A stretch of 64,000 nt of DNA from Hungatella sp. UBA4396 (GCA_002389905.1 DGRE01000058.1:1-64000); one strand, 5' to 3'. Counted from the first letter of the stretch, positions 8,412 through 17,429 are shown. Numbers and translations are program-made. The notes: a model not told the origin generated them from the sequence alone.

Positions 8412-8441
8412 GCAGGTTTCAAAATCTTTTCCAGGAGCATT

Positions 8442-10658
8442 TTACAAAGGGATGGGCCAGCGGATAAGGACGCGGAATAAATCAGCTTCCACCTCCACCT
8501 GAAGCCTTCCGTTCTGAAGCTCCACAAAGCTTTTGGCAATGGCCATTCCAAGGCCTGATCCATCCGTGTTGCGGGACTGGTCACCCCGGGCAAACCGCTC
8601 CGTAATCTCCTGGGGGTTGAAGGTCAGTTCGGAGGCGGAAATATTTTTGAGGGTGATGGTCACATAGCCGTCTTCCTTTTTCATATCAATGTAGGCCCTG
8701 GTGTCAGGCATTCCGTATTTGATGATATTGGTTAAAAGGTTGTCAAATATCCGGTAGGTCTTCTGGCTGTCCAGGGGAAGAACTATCTTTTCATCGGGCA
8801 GGTTCCAGCGGAAATCAATGGCTGATTCCTCTATTTTATCACTGAGTTCATAGCTGACTTCCTTTAAGAGGCTGACAATGTCCACCTCCTCTAAGTTTAA
8901 GGTGACATTGTTGCTGTTGGCCTTACTGATCTCAAACAAATCTTCGATAAGAGACTTTAAGCGCATGGATTTTTGTTCCAGAATGTCAATGTAGGCCTTT
9001 CGCTGTTCCGGGGTCACATGCTCTTCTCTTAAAAGATTTACATAGGTTATAATGGCAGTCAAAGGTGTTTTTAAATCGTGGGACATGTTGCTGATTAAGT
9101 CTGTTTTCAGCTTCTGGCTTTTTACCTCCTCGTCTACAGCCACCTTAAACCCACTCTGTATCTTCTGGATTTCCTTTTTAAAGGGCTCAAATACGCCCAG
9201 GTCTTCTTCAATGGCTACCTCTAAATTTCCTTCTGCGATCTGGTTGGTGGCCTTTAAAAGCACACTGTATTTCTGGCTTAAATCCCTGTAATATTTTCTC
9301 ATAAGAACAAACAGGGCGATGGAGTAGATCACAAGAGCCCCGATTCCTAAAAACCACAGACTGCAGAGAACTGCCAGAATGATGAAGTTCACACCTATGA
9401 TCCGTAAAATGGTTTTATCCGACTGATCCTGAAGATCAATTCCTGATAAAAAGTTATAGACCTTCCTGCAGAGCCATTTCACCCACTTCCAGAAATATCC
9501 GCAAAAGGTCCGGTCCCTGATGTATGCCTTAAGGCCGATGTGAAACACATCCCGCAGGCATAAAACGGCCCAGTACACGATTGCAAAGGGCAGGGCCCAC
9601 CAAAGCAGGTTCCATAGCTTTATCATCATACCGGCAACAGTTGGAAGAAAATTGGCCCGGAGAAGAGTATTTTCCAGCTCTCCCCGGTTGGTCATTGCCA
9701 CCAGGCCCGTAAGCCCGGCCCCAAAAGCTGCCGCACCGCAGCCAACAGCAAATACCGCTTCAAAGGGAGTTCTCAAAATTCGGCTGTCCTCTGCCCATCT
9801 GACATCAAAGCAGGAGAAAAGCAAGGCCAGAATTCCCACTGCACACACAAGCCCCAGAAAAACCCGGGGTATAACGCCGGATACATGATAAGAGCTCCAG
9901 TCCGTTCCCTGAGTCTCCTTAAAGGCGGCTGTCTGCTGGACTGTCATGCCATAGGCAAAGGTCATATTTCTGGGGTTTGTGAACTTCAGCTCCGGTTCAT
10001 AAATATATTGTCCCCAATAGCTGTTTCCCATGGGATCCCGCTCTCCATACGACTGGAGCCGGCCCCCAAAGCCTGCTGCGTTCTCTCCGCCTGTCTCCGC
10101 TACCTCCATACGGCCCAGGCTGTCATAATGAAGCACTGCCTTAAATACATACTCCCCGCTTTGGGAAATGGAACGTCCCTGAGCATGGTCGGATAATACT
10201 TCTCCGTTTCCATCCAGAATCTGATAATCTACGTAATGACGCACACTGCCAAACTCCCGGCTCCAGCTCTCGTATTCCTGCATAATACTTTGGCGCAGAG
10301 TCTTTAAATATTCATTTCTATCCTCCGGCCCTTCTTCATATTCCTGAACGGCTGATTCCCCGTCAAGTTCTGGGTTTTCTTCTCCCCCGCTCTTTTGTTC
10401 TTCTGCCTGAGGAAAAAAATACCGGAAGGGGGAAATCACCTCTCCCTGCTCACGCTGTGCCTGCTCCATGGCAAGGACGTAATTGCCTGATACCAGCTTC
10501 CGGAGGAAGGATTCATCTTCGTAAACCTGCTCTTCATATCTGGCTGATTCATTTTTAAAAAATGGGTAGAGGCCCACCATAACTGCCGCTGCCGACAACA
10601 CAACTGTGATTGCAAGGATCAGACTGATCCTATGCCTGTTTTTCAATTTTGTATCCAA
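8442..10658 (-). CDS. Multi-membrane-segment sensor histidine kinase
   Basis: The 738-residue kinase has TM1 at about 11-33 and a ~230-residue extracellular region. Four further hydrophobic stretches follow (about 264-284, 299-321, 343-367, 417-453), then a HAMP-like linker, HisKA (NMSHDLKTPLT, His about 527) and HATPase_c (NLLTNIIKYG; GSGLGMAIAK). The large N-terminal sensor is not a fold I recognise. The start codon is TTG, with AAGGTGG 9 bases upstream, lying 29 bases inside the 3' end of its response regulator gene. The pair is therefore translationally coupled. The signal is unknown. Confidence 0.88.
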   Translation of the reverse strand: MDTKLKNRHRISLILAITVVLSAAAVMVGLYPFFKNESARYEEQVYEDESFLRKLVSGNYVLAMEQAQREQGEVISPFRYFFPQAEEQKSGGEENPELDGESAVQEYEEGPEDRNEYLKTLRQSIMQEYESWSREFGSVRHYVDYQILDGNGEVLSDHAQGRSISQSGEYVFKAVLHYDSLGRMEVAETGGENAAGFGGRLQSYGERDPMGNSYWGQYIYEPELKFTNPRNMTFAYGMTVQQTAAFKETQGTDWSSYHVSGVIPRVFLGLVCAVGILALLFSCFDVRWAEDSRILRTPFEAVFAVGCGAAAFGAGLTGLVAMTNRGELENTLLRANFLPTVAGMMIKLWNLLWWALPFAIVYWAVLCLRDVFHIGLKAYIRDRTFCGYFWKWVKWLCRKVYNFLSGIDLQDQSDKTILRIIGVNFIILAVLCSLWFLGIGALVIYSIALFVLMRKYYRDLSQKYSVLLKATNQIAEGNLEVAIEEDLGVFEPFKKEIQKIQSGFKVAVDEEVKSQKLKTDLISNMSHDLKTPLTAIITYVNLLREEHVTPEQRKAYIDILEQKSMRLKSLIEDLFEISKANSNNVTLNLEEVDIVSLLKEVSYELSDKIEESAIDFRWNLPDEKIVLPLDSQKTYRIFDNLLTNIIKYGMPDTRAYIDMKKEDGYVTITLKNISASELTFNPQEITERFARGDQSRNTDGSGLGMAIAKSFVELQNGRLQVEVEADLFRVLIRWPIPL

Positions 10659-11343
10659 CTCCCCACACCACCTTTAAATATTTGGGTTCTCTGGGATTGA
10701 TCTCGATTTTTTCCCGGATCTTCCTTACATGAACCATGATTGTATCCGTATTGACAGCCCTTTCATTCCAGACTCTTTCATAAATCTCTTCTGCGGAAAA
10801 TACCCGTCCCGGGTTCTTCATGAGAAGGGCCAGAATCTTAAACTCTATGGGAGTTAGCCTGGCAGGCTTTTCATCTACCATTACCTCCACCGTATCTTCG
10901 TTCAGTTCCAGGCCGCCTATGACATAGACATTGCTTTTTTCCTTTTCTTCCTTGGCTTCCAGCATATCCATGTACTTCCCATACCGCCTGAGCTGGGAAT
11001 TGACCCGGGCAAGCAGTTCCATGGGGGTAAAAGGCTTTGACACATAATCGTCGGCCCCGATATTAAGCCCCATGATCTTATCCACTTCCTCTGATTTTGC
11101 CGATAGAATAATGACTGGAAAATCATGGTTCTGCCTCAGCTTTACCGTCATGGTGATGCCATCCATGCGGGGCATCATCACATCCACAATGGCAAGGTGG
11201 ATCTCCTCCCGTTCCAGTATCTTAAGGCCTTCAATTCCGTCTGCCGCCTGAAATACCTCGTATCCCTGGCTTCTCAAATAAATCTCTACCCCTTCTCTGA
11301 TTTCTTTATCATCCTCCACCAGTAAAATGTGGTTTCTTTCCAT
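10630..11343 (-). CDS. OmpR-family response regulator
   Basis: The 237-residue regulator starts at ATG 11343, preceded by AGGAG 7 bases upstream; a longer in-frame reading to 11475 lacks a ribosome site. The receiver domain has the acidic pair EDD near the N-terminus, phosphorylation site VDVMMPRMDG (Asp about 53), and KPF at the switch Lys. The C-terminal winged helix (ARLTPIEFKILALLMKNPG ... TIMVHVRKIREKI) binds DNA. It is the cognate partner of the kinase it overlaps. Targets are unknown. Confidence 0.93.
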   Translation of the reverse strand: MERNHILLVEDDKEIREGVEIYLRSQGYEVFQAADGIEGLKILEREEIHLAIVDVMMPRMDGITMTVKLRQNHDFPVIILSAKSEEVDKIMGLNIGADDYVSKPFTPMELLARVNSQLRRYGKYMDMLEAKEEKEKSNVYVIGGLELNEDTVEVMVDEKPARLTPIEFKILALLMKNPGRVFSAEEIYERVWNERAVNTDTIMVHVRKIREKIEINPREPKYLKVVWGVGYKIEKQA

Positions 11344-11464
11344 CTGACTTCTCCTTTCTTCATTTCTGCCTATACTTTTGAACACAATGGTATGCCATAA
11401 GGATACCCAACCATTCTTAAATCCAATAACCGGGAAAACGAAACAATTTCTAAATTTTAAATAT

Positions 11465-11504
11465 AAAAGACCCAAAAGGAAGTTATGCTTTTCCCTTCGG
11501 GCCC
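11465..11504 (-). terminator. Terminator after the YhaM-like gene
   Basis: On the minus strand CCCGAAGGGAAAAG pairs imperfectly with CTTCCTTTTGGG (11471-11501) and is followed by TCTTTTATATTT. It lies about 30 bases downstream of the stop codon at 11533, and separates that gene from the response regulator. Confidence 0.6.
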
Positions 11505-11532
11505 TTTAAGGAAATCCGGCTTGCCAGAAGGC

Positions 11533-12486
11533 TTATCGGATGTCCTCGGAAGTTTTTCTTATATTCGTATCCATCAGCCGGTTAAAGCCCAGCCAGCCGT
11601 TATTATCTCCTGCACTCTTGAACACTTCAATCATGGTTTCTATCTTTGCATCTGTGTTATCCGCAAAGTTTAAGGCAAGGGCTTCGATTAAGGCCGGTTT
11701 TTTGGGAGAGCCGTATTCCAGTTCTCCGTGATGGGAAATAATGCAGTGCTTTAATTCAGAAGCCAGCTTTTCCGGGAAACCGTCAATGGTCCGTATCCTC
11801 TCTCCCACCATTTCCGTTCCTATGATAATGTGGCCCAGAAGCTGTCCGTCGTCAGTGTAATCATTTTCCGGAAATGTGGAAAGCTCTTTGGTCTTTCCGA
11901 TGTCATGAAAGGCCGCTGCCGTAATCAGCAGATCCCGGTTGATGACGGGATAATAGCCGGCGTAGTAATCACACAGCTTAATCACGCTTAAGGTGTGCTC
12001 CAGCAGTCCGCCTACAAATCCGTGGTGAACGCTTTTGGCTGCGGAATGGAACTGAAACGCCTTGGCAAAAGCAGGGTCATCCGCAAAAAAGCTTTCCAGA
12101 AGCTTTTTCAGATGAGGACTTTTTATGGTTCTGATAAAGCCCAGAAGTTCTTCGTACATCAGTCCGATATCCTTGGAGGATACAGGTAAGTAATCGCCAG
12201 GGACAAACTCCTCTTCACCAGCTTTTCTGATTCGCTTGACATTCAACTGGTTGGAATTTTGAAACACAGTAACATCTGCGTCCACGAATACATAGTCCAG
12301 TGTCTCAAAATTTCCGATTCCCGGAGAGCCTAAGTCCCAGATCTTGGCATCGACCGTACCAGTCTTGTCCTGCAGAATCAGGTTTCCGTACTCTTTTCCT
12401 GACTTGGTAAGAGCAATCTGCCTGTTTTTACATAAATACACATCTGAAACATGCATTCCTTCCCGGAATGATTCAATATATCTCAT
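11533..12486 (-). CDS. yhaM: YhaM-type 3'-5' exoribonuclease (OB fold plus HD domain)
   Basis: The 317-residue product starts at ATG 12486 with GGAGG 6 bases upstream. Residues ~10-90 form an OB-type nucleic-acid-binding fold (GNLILQDKTGTVDAKIWDLG). The C-terminal part is an HD phosphohydrolase domain with HHGFVGGLLEHT, AAFHDIGKT and SHHGELEYGSP, the metal ligands of YhaM. The family degrades RNA 3' to 5' and acts on single-stranded DNA in Gram-positives. It lies 68 bases downstream of the HtrA-like gene on the same strand and may be cotranscribed. Confidence 0.9.
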   Translation of the reverse strand: MRYIESFREGMHVSDVYLCKNRQIALTKSGKEYGNLILQDKTGTVDAKIWDLGSPGIGNFETLDYVFVDADVTVFQNSNQLNVKRIRKAGEEEFVPGDYLPVSSKDIGLMYEELLGFIRTIKSPHLKKLLESFFADDPAFAKAFQFHSAAKSVHHGFVGGLLEHTLSVIKLCDYYAGYYPVINRDLLITAAAFHDIGKTKELSTFPENDYTDDGQLLGHIIIGTEMVGERIRTIDGFPEKLASELKHCIISHHGELEYGSPKKPALIEALALNFADNTDAKIETMIEVFKSAGDNNGWLGFNRLMDTNIRKTSEDIR

Positions 12487-12554
12487 TCTTTTCCTCCATA
12501 TTCTAGGGTGTGTCTGAAAACTCATTGCCTCAGGCAACATGGAAGCCAGGAAAA

Positions 12555-13862
12555 TTACCTGGCTCCAATGGTTACCGGATATTGAATTTCTTTATATTCT
12601 TCTCTCCCATTGCGGGAAACGGTCACGGATATTAAATCTCCCGGATTTAATTTTTCAAGGGCTACCTGGAAATCCTTCATTGTGACAATGGTTTCCTCTC
12701 CCATGGCGGTTATGATGTCTCCGCTTTGAATTCCAGCGTTATAAGCGGGTCCGTCTCCGTTTGCATCCACTACATAAACCCCCAAAGGCATTCCTTTGCT
12801 GTTCATGGCGGCGCTCACTTCCTGGCCCCTGATTCCAAAGTAAGGGAAGGAAGCGCCGTTGCTCATCCGTTCCAAAATGCTTTTGTAATCGGAAATAGCC
12901 ATGGCAGCCGTCATATCCCTGCTGCTGTCATTTTTATATTCATCTGTTACCCAGCCGATAATCTGACCTGCCGTATTCATGAGAAATGTGCCTGCGGCCG
13001 CATTGGCCTTTACATCCGAATAGAGGATGCGGGTGATGCCGTCGGTGACCTGGACATTTCTGGTGATATAGGTGATAAATCCATAGCCTGAAGAATGAAC
13101 CATGCCTGCAGGTCCTCCTATAGCTATGATTAAATCTCCCTGCTTGACGGAATAGGAATTTCCAAGCTCAATGGCCTTTACTTCCTCCAACAGGGCTCTT
13201 CCAAGGCCTTCCGTGGAAACGCTGACAATAGCCATACCCGAAGGCTTATCGGTCTGCTTGATAATGCCCTGTACCTCGGTTCCATCAAAGAATACCACCC
13301 GGATGGCTTCCGCATCCTCCACTGCCCCTTCCGGGGTCAGAACTAAAAGCTCCTGATTGGCAGAGACCATGACTACGCCTGCAAACAGGCCGGAGTTTTC
13401 CACCGGATTATTAAACCAATCCTTCTGAGTCTTTACGGAATGAACTGTCACGATTCCTTTATCGGCTTTTTGAACCACGGTTTTTAAATCCGCATATAAG
13501 GTATTTAAATCCTCTACGGAAAAGGGATACTTTTCCATGGCTGATTTTAATATATCTTCAATAGGCTCTGTTTCAGCAGATGGTTCTGTCTCCGTCTCAG
13601 GTGGGGAAGCATCAGGATCGTCCTTTGGTATGGTAACCGGTGTGCTTTCTTCCCTGGATTCCCTGGCAAAAAACTTCTCGGCGGCAGGCAGGGACACGAC
13701 AAACGTAACCGCAGCAACCATTCCAAAAATAACTCCGGTCATGGAAAGTCCCAAAATTCTCTTTAACATGTCCCTCTTTGACATGGGCTGCCTTACTATC
13801 TTTTCATTGATGAACTGGCGGGGTTTGTCCCTCTTATCATCTGGCCCGTTATGTTCCGGCAT
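12555..13862 (-). CDS. HtrA/DegP-like membrane-anchored PDZ protein lacking the catalytic triad
   Basis: The 435-residue protein has a cytoplasmic N-terminus, one TM (about 34-58) and an acidic Pro/Thr/Glu linker. A trypsin-like HtrA domain follows (about 125-330), then a C-terminal PDZ domain (about 340-430, with GIQSGDIITAMGEETI). The fold is recognisable but all three catalytic positions are changed. The His segment reads LTPEGAV (about 174-180), the Asp segment reads DKPSGMAIV (Gly about 209), and the GNSGGP loop reads NAAAGTFLMN (Ala about 290). It is probably a non-proteolytic scaffold or sensor. GGAGGG precedes the ATG. Confidence 0.88.
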   Translation of the reverse strand: MPEHNGPDDKRDKPRQFINEKIVRQPMSKRDMLKRILGLSMTGVIFGMVAAVTFVVSLPAAEKFFARESREESTPVTIPKDDPDASPPETETEPSAETEPIEDILKSAMEKYPFSVEDLNTLYADLKTVVQKADKGIVTVHSVKTQKDWFNNPVENSGLFAGVVMVSANQELLVLTPEGAVEDAEAIRVVFFDGTEVQGIIKQTDKPSGMAIVSVSTEGLGRALLEEVKAIELGNSYSVKQGDLIIAIGGPAGMVHSSGYGFITYITRNVQVTDGITRILYSDVKANAAAGTFLMNTAGQIIGWVTDEYKNDSSRDMTAAMAISDYKSILERMSNGASFPYFGIRGQEVSAAMNSKGMPLGVYVVDANGDGPAYNAGIQSGDIITAMGEETIVTMKDFQVALEKLNPGDLISVTVSRNGREEYKEIQYPVTIGAR

Positions 13863-13894
13863 ACTTACCCTCCTTTGCAGAAGACTTAAATACT

Positions 13895-13923
13895 ATTATA
13901 AGGTTCTTCGCCCTTTTATGCAA
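13895..13923 (-). promoter_or_regulatory. Promoter of the HtrA-like gene
   Basis: On the minus strand TTGCAT (13918-13923), a 17-base spacer and a perfect TATAAT (13895-13900) lie about 33 bases before the start codon. The gene therefore does not need the structured element further upstream for its own transcription. Confidence 0.7.
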
Positions 13924-13967
13924 GGAAAACCTTTGAACTTTGACCGGGCTGGAAAACAACCTGAGGA

Positions 13968-13997
13968 TTGCAGTTTTCCTCTTATTTATGTTATACT
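13968..13997 (+). promoter_or_regulatory. Probable mutS2 promoter
   Basis: TTGCAG (13968-13973), an 18-base spacer and TATACT (13992-13997) face mutS2. If used, the mRNA would carry a leader of about 210 bases that includes the complement of the folded element at 14023-14182. Confidence 0.5.
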
Positions 13998-14022
13998 GTA
14001 TCCGACACCATCCACGGCAAAA

Positions 14023-14182
14023 TTTATCATTACTGTTCAATACGATAATCATCTTGCATGACCTTTGGTCATACAAGATGCATCGGAGGTCCGTCCGATG
14101 AGAATAATGGTGTAAAAACCAGCTTACAAGCAAGCTTGACGCTGATTTTGACTCCATTATTCCGCCGTACCGAACAGTTACG
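14023..14182 (-). ncRNA. Folded three-arm element, candidate minus-strand structured RNA
   Basis: A closing stem (14032-14044 with 14166-14178) encloses three adjacent hairpins: 14050-14080, 14081-14100 and 14102-14162. The last is nested (GAATAATGG/CCATTATTC, then CAGC/GCTG, then CAAG/CTTG). All four unpaired positions within stems are A-C on the plus strand but become G-U pairs on the minus strand, which points to minus-strand RNA. TATAAT (14188-14193, minus) would start transcription at about 14181, right at the closing stem. No match to a riboswitch class I know. A palindromic mobile repeat is the alternative reading. Confidence 0.55.
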
Positions 14183-14187
14183 TAAAT

Positions 14188-14193
14188 ATTATA
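14188..14193 (-). promoter_or_regulatory. -10 box for the candidate structured RNA
   Basis: A perfect TATAAT on the minus strand sits 6 bases before the 5' edge of the folded element. No good -35 is visible at 17 bases (ATAGAT), so strength is uncertain. It lies only about 22 bases upstream of the mutS2 start codon on the opposite strand. Confidence 0.4.
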
Positions 14194-14214
14194 AGAAAGT
14201 AGAATGAACAATCT

Positions 14215-16605
14215 ATGAACCATAAAGCATTAAAAACATTGGAATACCATAAAATTATTGCACAGCTTACGGAATATGCTTCCTGCGATTTCGGAAAAGA
14301 GCTGTGCCGGAATCTGGTCCCTTCCACAGACTACGGCGAAATTGCCCAGTCCCAGAAAGAGACCACCGATGCCGCAACCCGGGTCCGCCAAAAGGGAAGT
14401 ATCTCCTTTGGAGGCGTTAAGGACATCCGCTCTTCCTTAAAGCGGCTGGAGGTAGGAAGCTCTCTGAGTATTTCAGAGATTCTTGCTTTCAGCACCCTTC
14501 TCACGGTTTCAGCCAGAGCAAAGGCTTATGGACGTCACGAGGAAGAGGAAGTTTCTGGGGATTCCCTGGAGGAACTTTTCCGGATACTGGAGCCTTTAAC
14601 GACCGTCAACACGGAAATCAAACGGTGCATCCTCTCTGAAGAAGAGGTAAGCGACGATGCCAGTCCGGGGCTTCGCCATGTAAGGCGCTCTATGAAGTCC
14701 ATCAACGATAAGATTCACACCCAGATGAATTCTATTTTAAATTCCAGCCGGTCCTATCTCCAGGATGCGGTCATTACCATGAGGGACGGGCGCTACTGCC
14801 TTCCGGTAAAAGCCGAGCACAAATCCCAGGTTTCCGGCATGGTCCACGACCAGTCTTCCACCGGTTCCACCTTGTTTATTGAGCCAATGGCAATTGTAAA
14901 GCTGAATAATGACTTAAGGACTCTGGAGATTCAAGAGCAAAAGGAAATTGAAATGGTCCTGGCTGATTTAAGCAACCAGCTTGCCCCTTATCTGGAGGAG
15001 CTGGAAACCAATTTTAAAACCATTACCCAGCTTGATTTTATATTTGCAAAAGCGGCCCTGTCCAGACATTACAATGGAAGCGAGCCGGCGTTTAATACAA
15101 AAGGAGTCATCAACATTAAAGAGGGACGCCATCCTCTGCTGGATCCTTCCAAGGTGGTTCCCATCACCATTCACGTGGGCCGCAGCTTTGATCTTTTAAT
15201 TGTCACCGGGCCTAATACGGGCGGTAAGACGGTTTCCTTAAAAACAGTGGGCTTATTCACCCTTATGGGACAGGCAGGCCTTCACATTCCGGCATTTGAC
15301 GGTTCTGAGCTGGCTGTATTTGATGAGGTGTTTGCGGATATCGGAGATGAGCAGAGCATTGAGCAGAGCTTAAGTACTTTTTCTTCCCATATGACCAACA
15401 TTGTCCAGATTCTTAACAAGGCAGACAGTAACTCCCTCTGCCTGTTTGATGAACTTGGGGCCGGAACAGACCCCACTGAGGGAGCGGCTCTGGCAATTGC
15501 TATTCTGACCTTCCTTCACAACATGAAGTGCCGCACCATGGCTACCACCCATTACAGTGAGTTAAAGGTATTTGCCCTGACCACTCCCGGCGTGGAGAAC
15601 GCCAGCTGCGAGTTCAACGTGGAGACCTTGCAGCCCACCTACCGGCTTTTAATCGGTGTGCCGGGAAAGAGTAATGCTTTTGCTATTTCAAAGAAACTGG
15701 GACTCCCCGATTATATCATTGAAGATGCCAAGACTCATCTGGAGGCCAAGGATGAGACCTTTGAAGATTTGCTGACTCATCTGGAGGAAAACAGGGTCAC
15801 CATTGAGCGGGAGCGGATTCATGTGGAATCCTATAAACGGGAAATCGAGCAGTTAAAGGCCCGGCTGACCCAGAAAGAAGAACGGCTTGACGAGCGCAAG
15901 GACAAGATGATCCGGGATGCTAAGGAGGAGGCTCAGAGAATTCTGAGGGATGCCAAGGATACGGCAGACCAGACCATCCGCCAGATTAACAAGCTGGCGG
16001 CGGACTCAGGCGTTAATAAGGAGCTGGAAGCAGAACGGAGCAGGCTGAGAAATAAATTGCAGGAAGTAGATTCCTCACTGTCCCTCAGAAAAGAGAAACA
16101 GCAGTCAGGAAAAGAAATCGATCCCAAGACGCTGAGGCTGGGAGACGGAGTCAGGGTCATAAGCATGAATTTAAACGGAACCGTCAGTTCTCTCCCCAAT
16201 GCAAAAGGAGACTTATACGTGCAGATGGGAATTCTCCGCTCTTTGGTCAATATTTCCGACTTAGAGCTTTTGCAGGAAAAATCGGTTTCCACTCCTTCCG
16301 GGGGCGGTTCCAAAAAGACAGGAAGCGGAAGCAGTGCCGCCCGCATATCCAAATCTTTTTCCATATCGCCTGAGATCAACCTGATCGGAATGACCACAGA
16401 CGAGGCCATTCCCCAGTTGGACAAATATTTAGATGACGCCTATTTGGCCCACCTTCCCCAGGTGCGGGTCGTTCATGGAAGGGGAACCGGTGCGTTAAAA
16501 AATGCGGTTCACAAGCATTTAAAACGGTTAAAGTATGTAAAGGAATTCCGGCTGGGCGTTTTCGGCGAAGGAGATTCCGGAGTAACCATTGTTTTCTTTA
16601 AATAG
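14215..16605 (+). CDS. mutS2: Endonuclease/ribosome-rescue ATPase MutS2
   Basis: The 796-residue protein has the MutS core without the mismatch-recognition domain. It has Walker A TGPNTGGKTVS (about 335-345), Walker B/D-loop LFDELGAGTDPTEGAAL, a His-switch ATTHYSELK, a long coiled coil (about 520-620) and a C-terminal Smr nuclease domain (about 720-796, with DEAIPQLDKYL and VVHGRGTGALKNAV). MutS2 suppresses recombination and, in Bacillus, acts on collided ribosomes. The ribosome site before ATG 14215 is weak. The response regulator gene starts 18 bases after its stop, so the two are probably cotranscribed. Confidence 0.96.
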   Translation: MNHKALKTLEYHKIIAQLTEYASCDFGKELCRNLVPSTDYGEIAQSQKETTDAATRVRQKGSISFGGVKDIRSSLKRLEVGSSLSISEILAFSTLLTVSARAKAYGRHEEEEVSGDSLEELFRILEPLTTVNTEIKRCILSEEEVSDDASPGLRHVRRSMKSINDKIHTQMNSILNSSRSYLQDAVITMRDGRYCLPVKAEHKSQVSGMVHDQSSTGSTLFIEPMAIVKLNNDLRTLEIQEQKEIEMVLADLSNQLAPYLEELETNFKTITQLDFIFAKAALSRHYNGSEPAFNTKGVINIKEGRHPLLDPSKVVPITIHVGRSFDLLIVTGPNTGGKTVSLKTVGLFTLMGQAGLHIPAFDGSELAVFDEVFADIGDEQSIEQSLSTFSSHMTNIVQILNKADSNSLCLFDELGAGTDPTEGAALAIAILTFLHNMKCRTMATTHYSELKVFALTTPGVENASCEFNVETLQPTYRLLIGVPGKSNAFAISKKLGLPDYIIEDAKTHLEAKDETFEDLLTHLEENRVTIERERIHVESYKREIEQLKARLTQKEERLDERKDKMIRDAKEEAQRILRDAKDTADQTIRQINKLAADSGVNKELEAERSRLRNKLQEVDSSLSLRKEKQQSGKEIDPKTLRLGDGVRVISMNLNGTVSSLPNAKGDLYVQMGILRSLVNISDLELLQEKSVSTPSGGGSKKTGSGSSAARISKSFSISPEINLIGMTTDEAIPQLDKYLDDAYLAHLPQVRVVHGRGTGALKNAVHKHLKRLKYVKEFRLGVFGEGDSGVTIVFFK

Positions 16606-16623
16606 ACTGATCGGAGGTTTACC

Positions 16624-17334
16624 ATGGCTGAAAAGCAGCGGATATTGATTATAGATGATGATAACAACATTGCAGAATTGATTTCTCTATATTTACTGAA
16701 GGAATGTTATGAGACAACAATTGTCAATGACGGGGAAGAGGCCCTCCGGGTATTCCCGGAGTTCAAGCCCAATCTGGTGCTTTTAGACTTAATGCTGCCC
16801 GGCATGGATGGCTATCAGGTATGCCGGGAGATGCGTTCCTTCTCCCAGGTTCCTATCATCATGCTGTCAGCCAAGGGAGAAGTCTTTGACAAGGTTTTAG
16901 GGCTGGAGCTGGGGGCTGACGACTATATGATCAAGCCCTTTGATTCCAAGGAGCTGGTGGCCCGGGTGAAAGCGGTCCTAAGGCGTTACCAGACCTCCCA
17001 GATCCCAGCCTCTCCTAACAGGGACCAGCAGGGGGATTATGTGGAGTACCCGGATCTGATTGTAAATCTCACCAATTACTCGGTTCTCTACAAGGGACAT
17101 TCTGTGGAAATGCCTCCTAAGGAGCTGGAGCTTTTGTATTTCCTGGCCTCCTCTCCAAATCAGGTATTTACCCGGGAGCAGCTTTTGGATCACATCTGGG
17201 GGTATGAGTATATCGGTGATACCAGGACTGTGGATGTTCATATCAAGCGGCTTCGGGAAAAAATTAAGGATCACGCAGGCTGGGCCTTGACTACAGTTTG
17301 GGGAATTGGTTATAAGTTTGAGGTGAAAAGGTAA
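16624..17334 (+). CDS. OmpR-family response regulator (partner of the kinase at 17739)
   Basis: The 236-residue regulator has receiver residues IDDD (N-terminal acidic pocket), LLDLMLPGMDGY (phosphoacceptor Asp about 55) and KPF. A winged-helix output domain follows (MPPKELELLYFLASSPNQVFTREQLLDHIWG ... TVDVHIKRLREKI). GGAGG precedes the ATG. It follows mutS2 closely and would normally be followed directly by its kinase, but a 400-base insert carrying a type I toxin-antitoxin unit separates the two. Confidence 0.92.
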   Translation: MAEKQRILIIDDDNNIAELISLYLLKECYETTIVNDGEEALRVFPEFKPNLVLLDLMLPGMDGYQVCREMRSFSQVPIIMLSAKGEVFDKVLGLELGADDYMIKPFDSKELVARVKAVLRRYQTSQIPASPNRDQQGDYVEYPDLIVNLTNYSVLYKGHSVEMPPKELELLYFLASSPNQVFTREQLLDHIWGYEYIGDTRTVDVHIKRLREKIKDHAGWALTTVWGIGYKFEVKR

Positions 17335-17362
17335 AACCAGAAGATAGAAAGTACTTTGACAA

Positions 17363-17373
17363 TATAATATACT
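17363..17373 (+). promoter_or_regulatory. -10 region of the toxin transcript
   Basis: TATAAT (17363-17368) overlaps TATACT (17368-17373). It lies in a stretch TTGACA-A-TATAATATACTTA that is almost repeated in inverted orientation upstream of the antisense RNA. At 17 bases no good -35 exists (GAAGAT), so this promoter looks weaker than the antisense one, as expected when the antitoxin must be in excess. Confidence 0.4.
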
Positions 17374-17429
17374 TACCCGGGGAGCCGAAGGGGCGATTAC
17401 GCCAACCGCCAGGAAGGAGGTTGGTGCTT

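Noticed and set aside
14023..14182. Riboswitch of a known class (T-box, SAM, lysine, c-di-GMP)
   Set aside because: None of the invariant sequence blocks of these classes could be found on either strand, and the three-arm layout differs.
17336..17361. TTGACA at 17356-17361 as the -35 of the toxin promoter
   Set aside because: It is only one base upstream of TATAAT and has no -10 at 16-18 bases; the mirrored copy upstream of the antisense RNA shows it belongs to the spacer.
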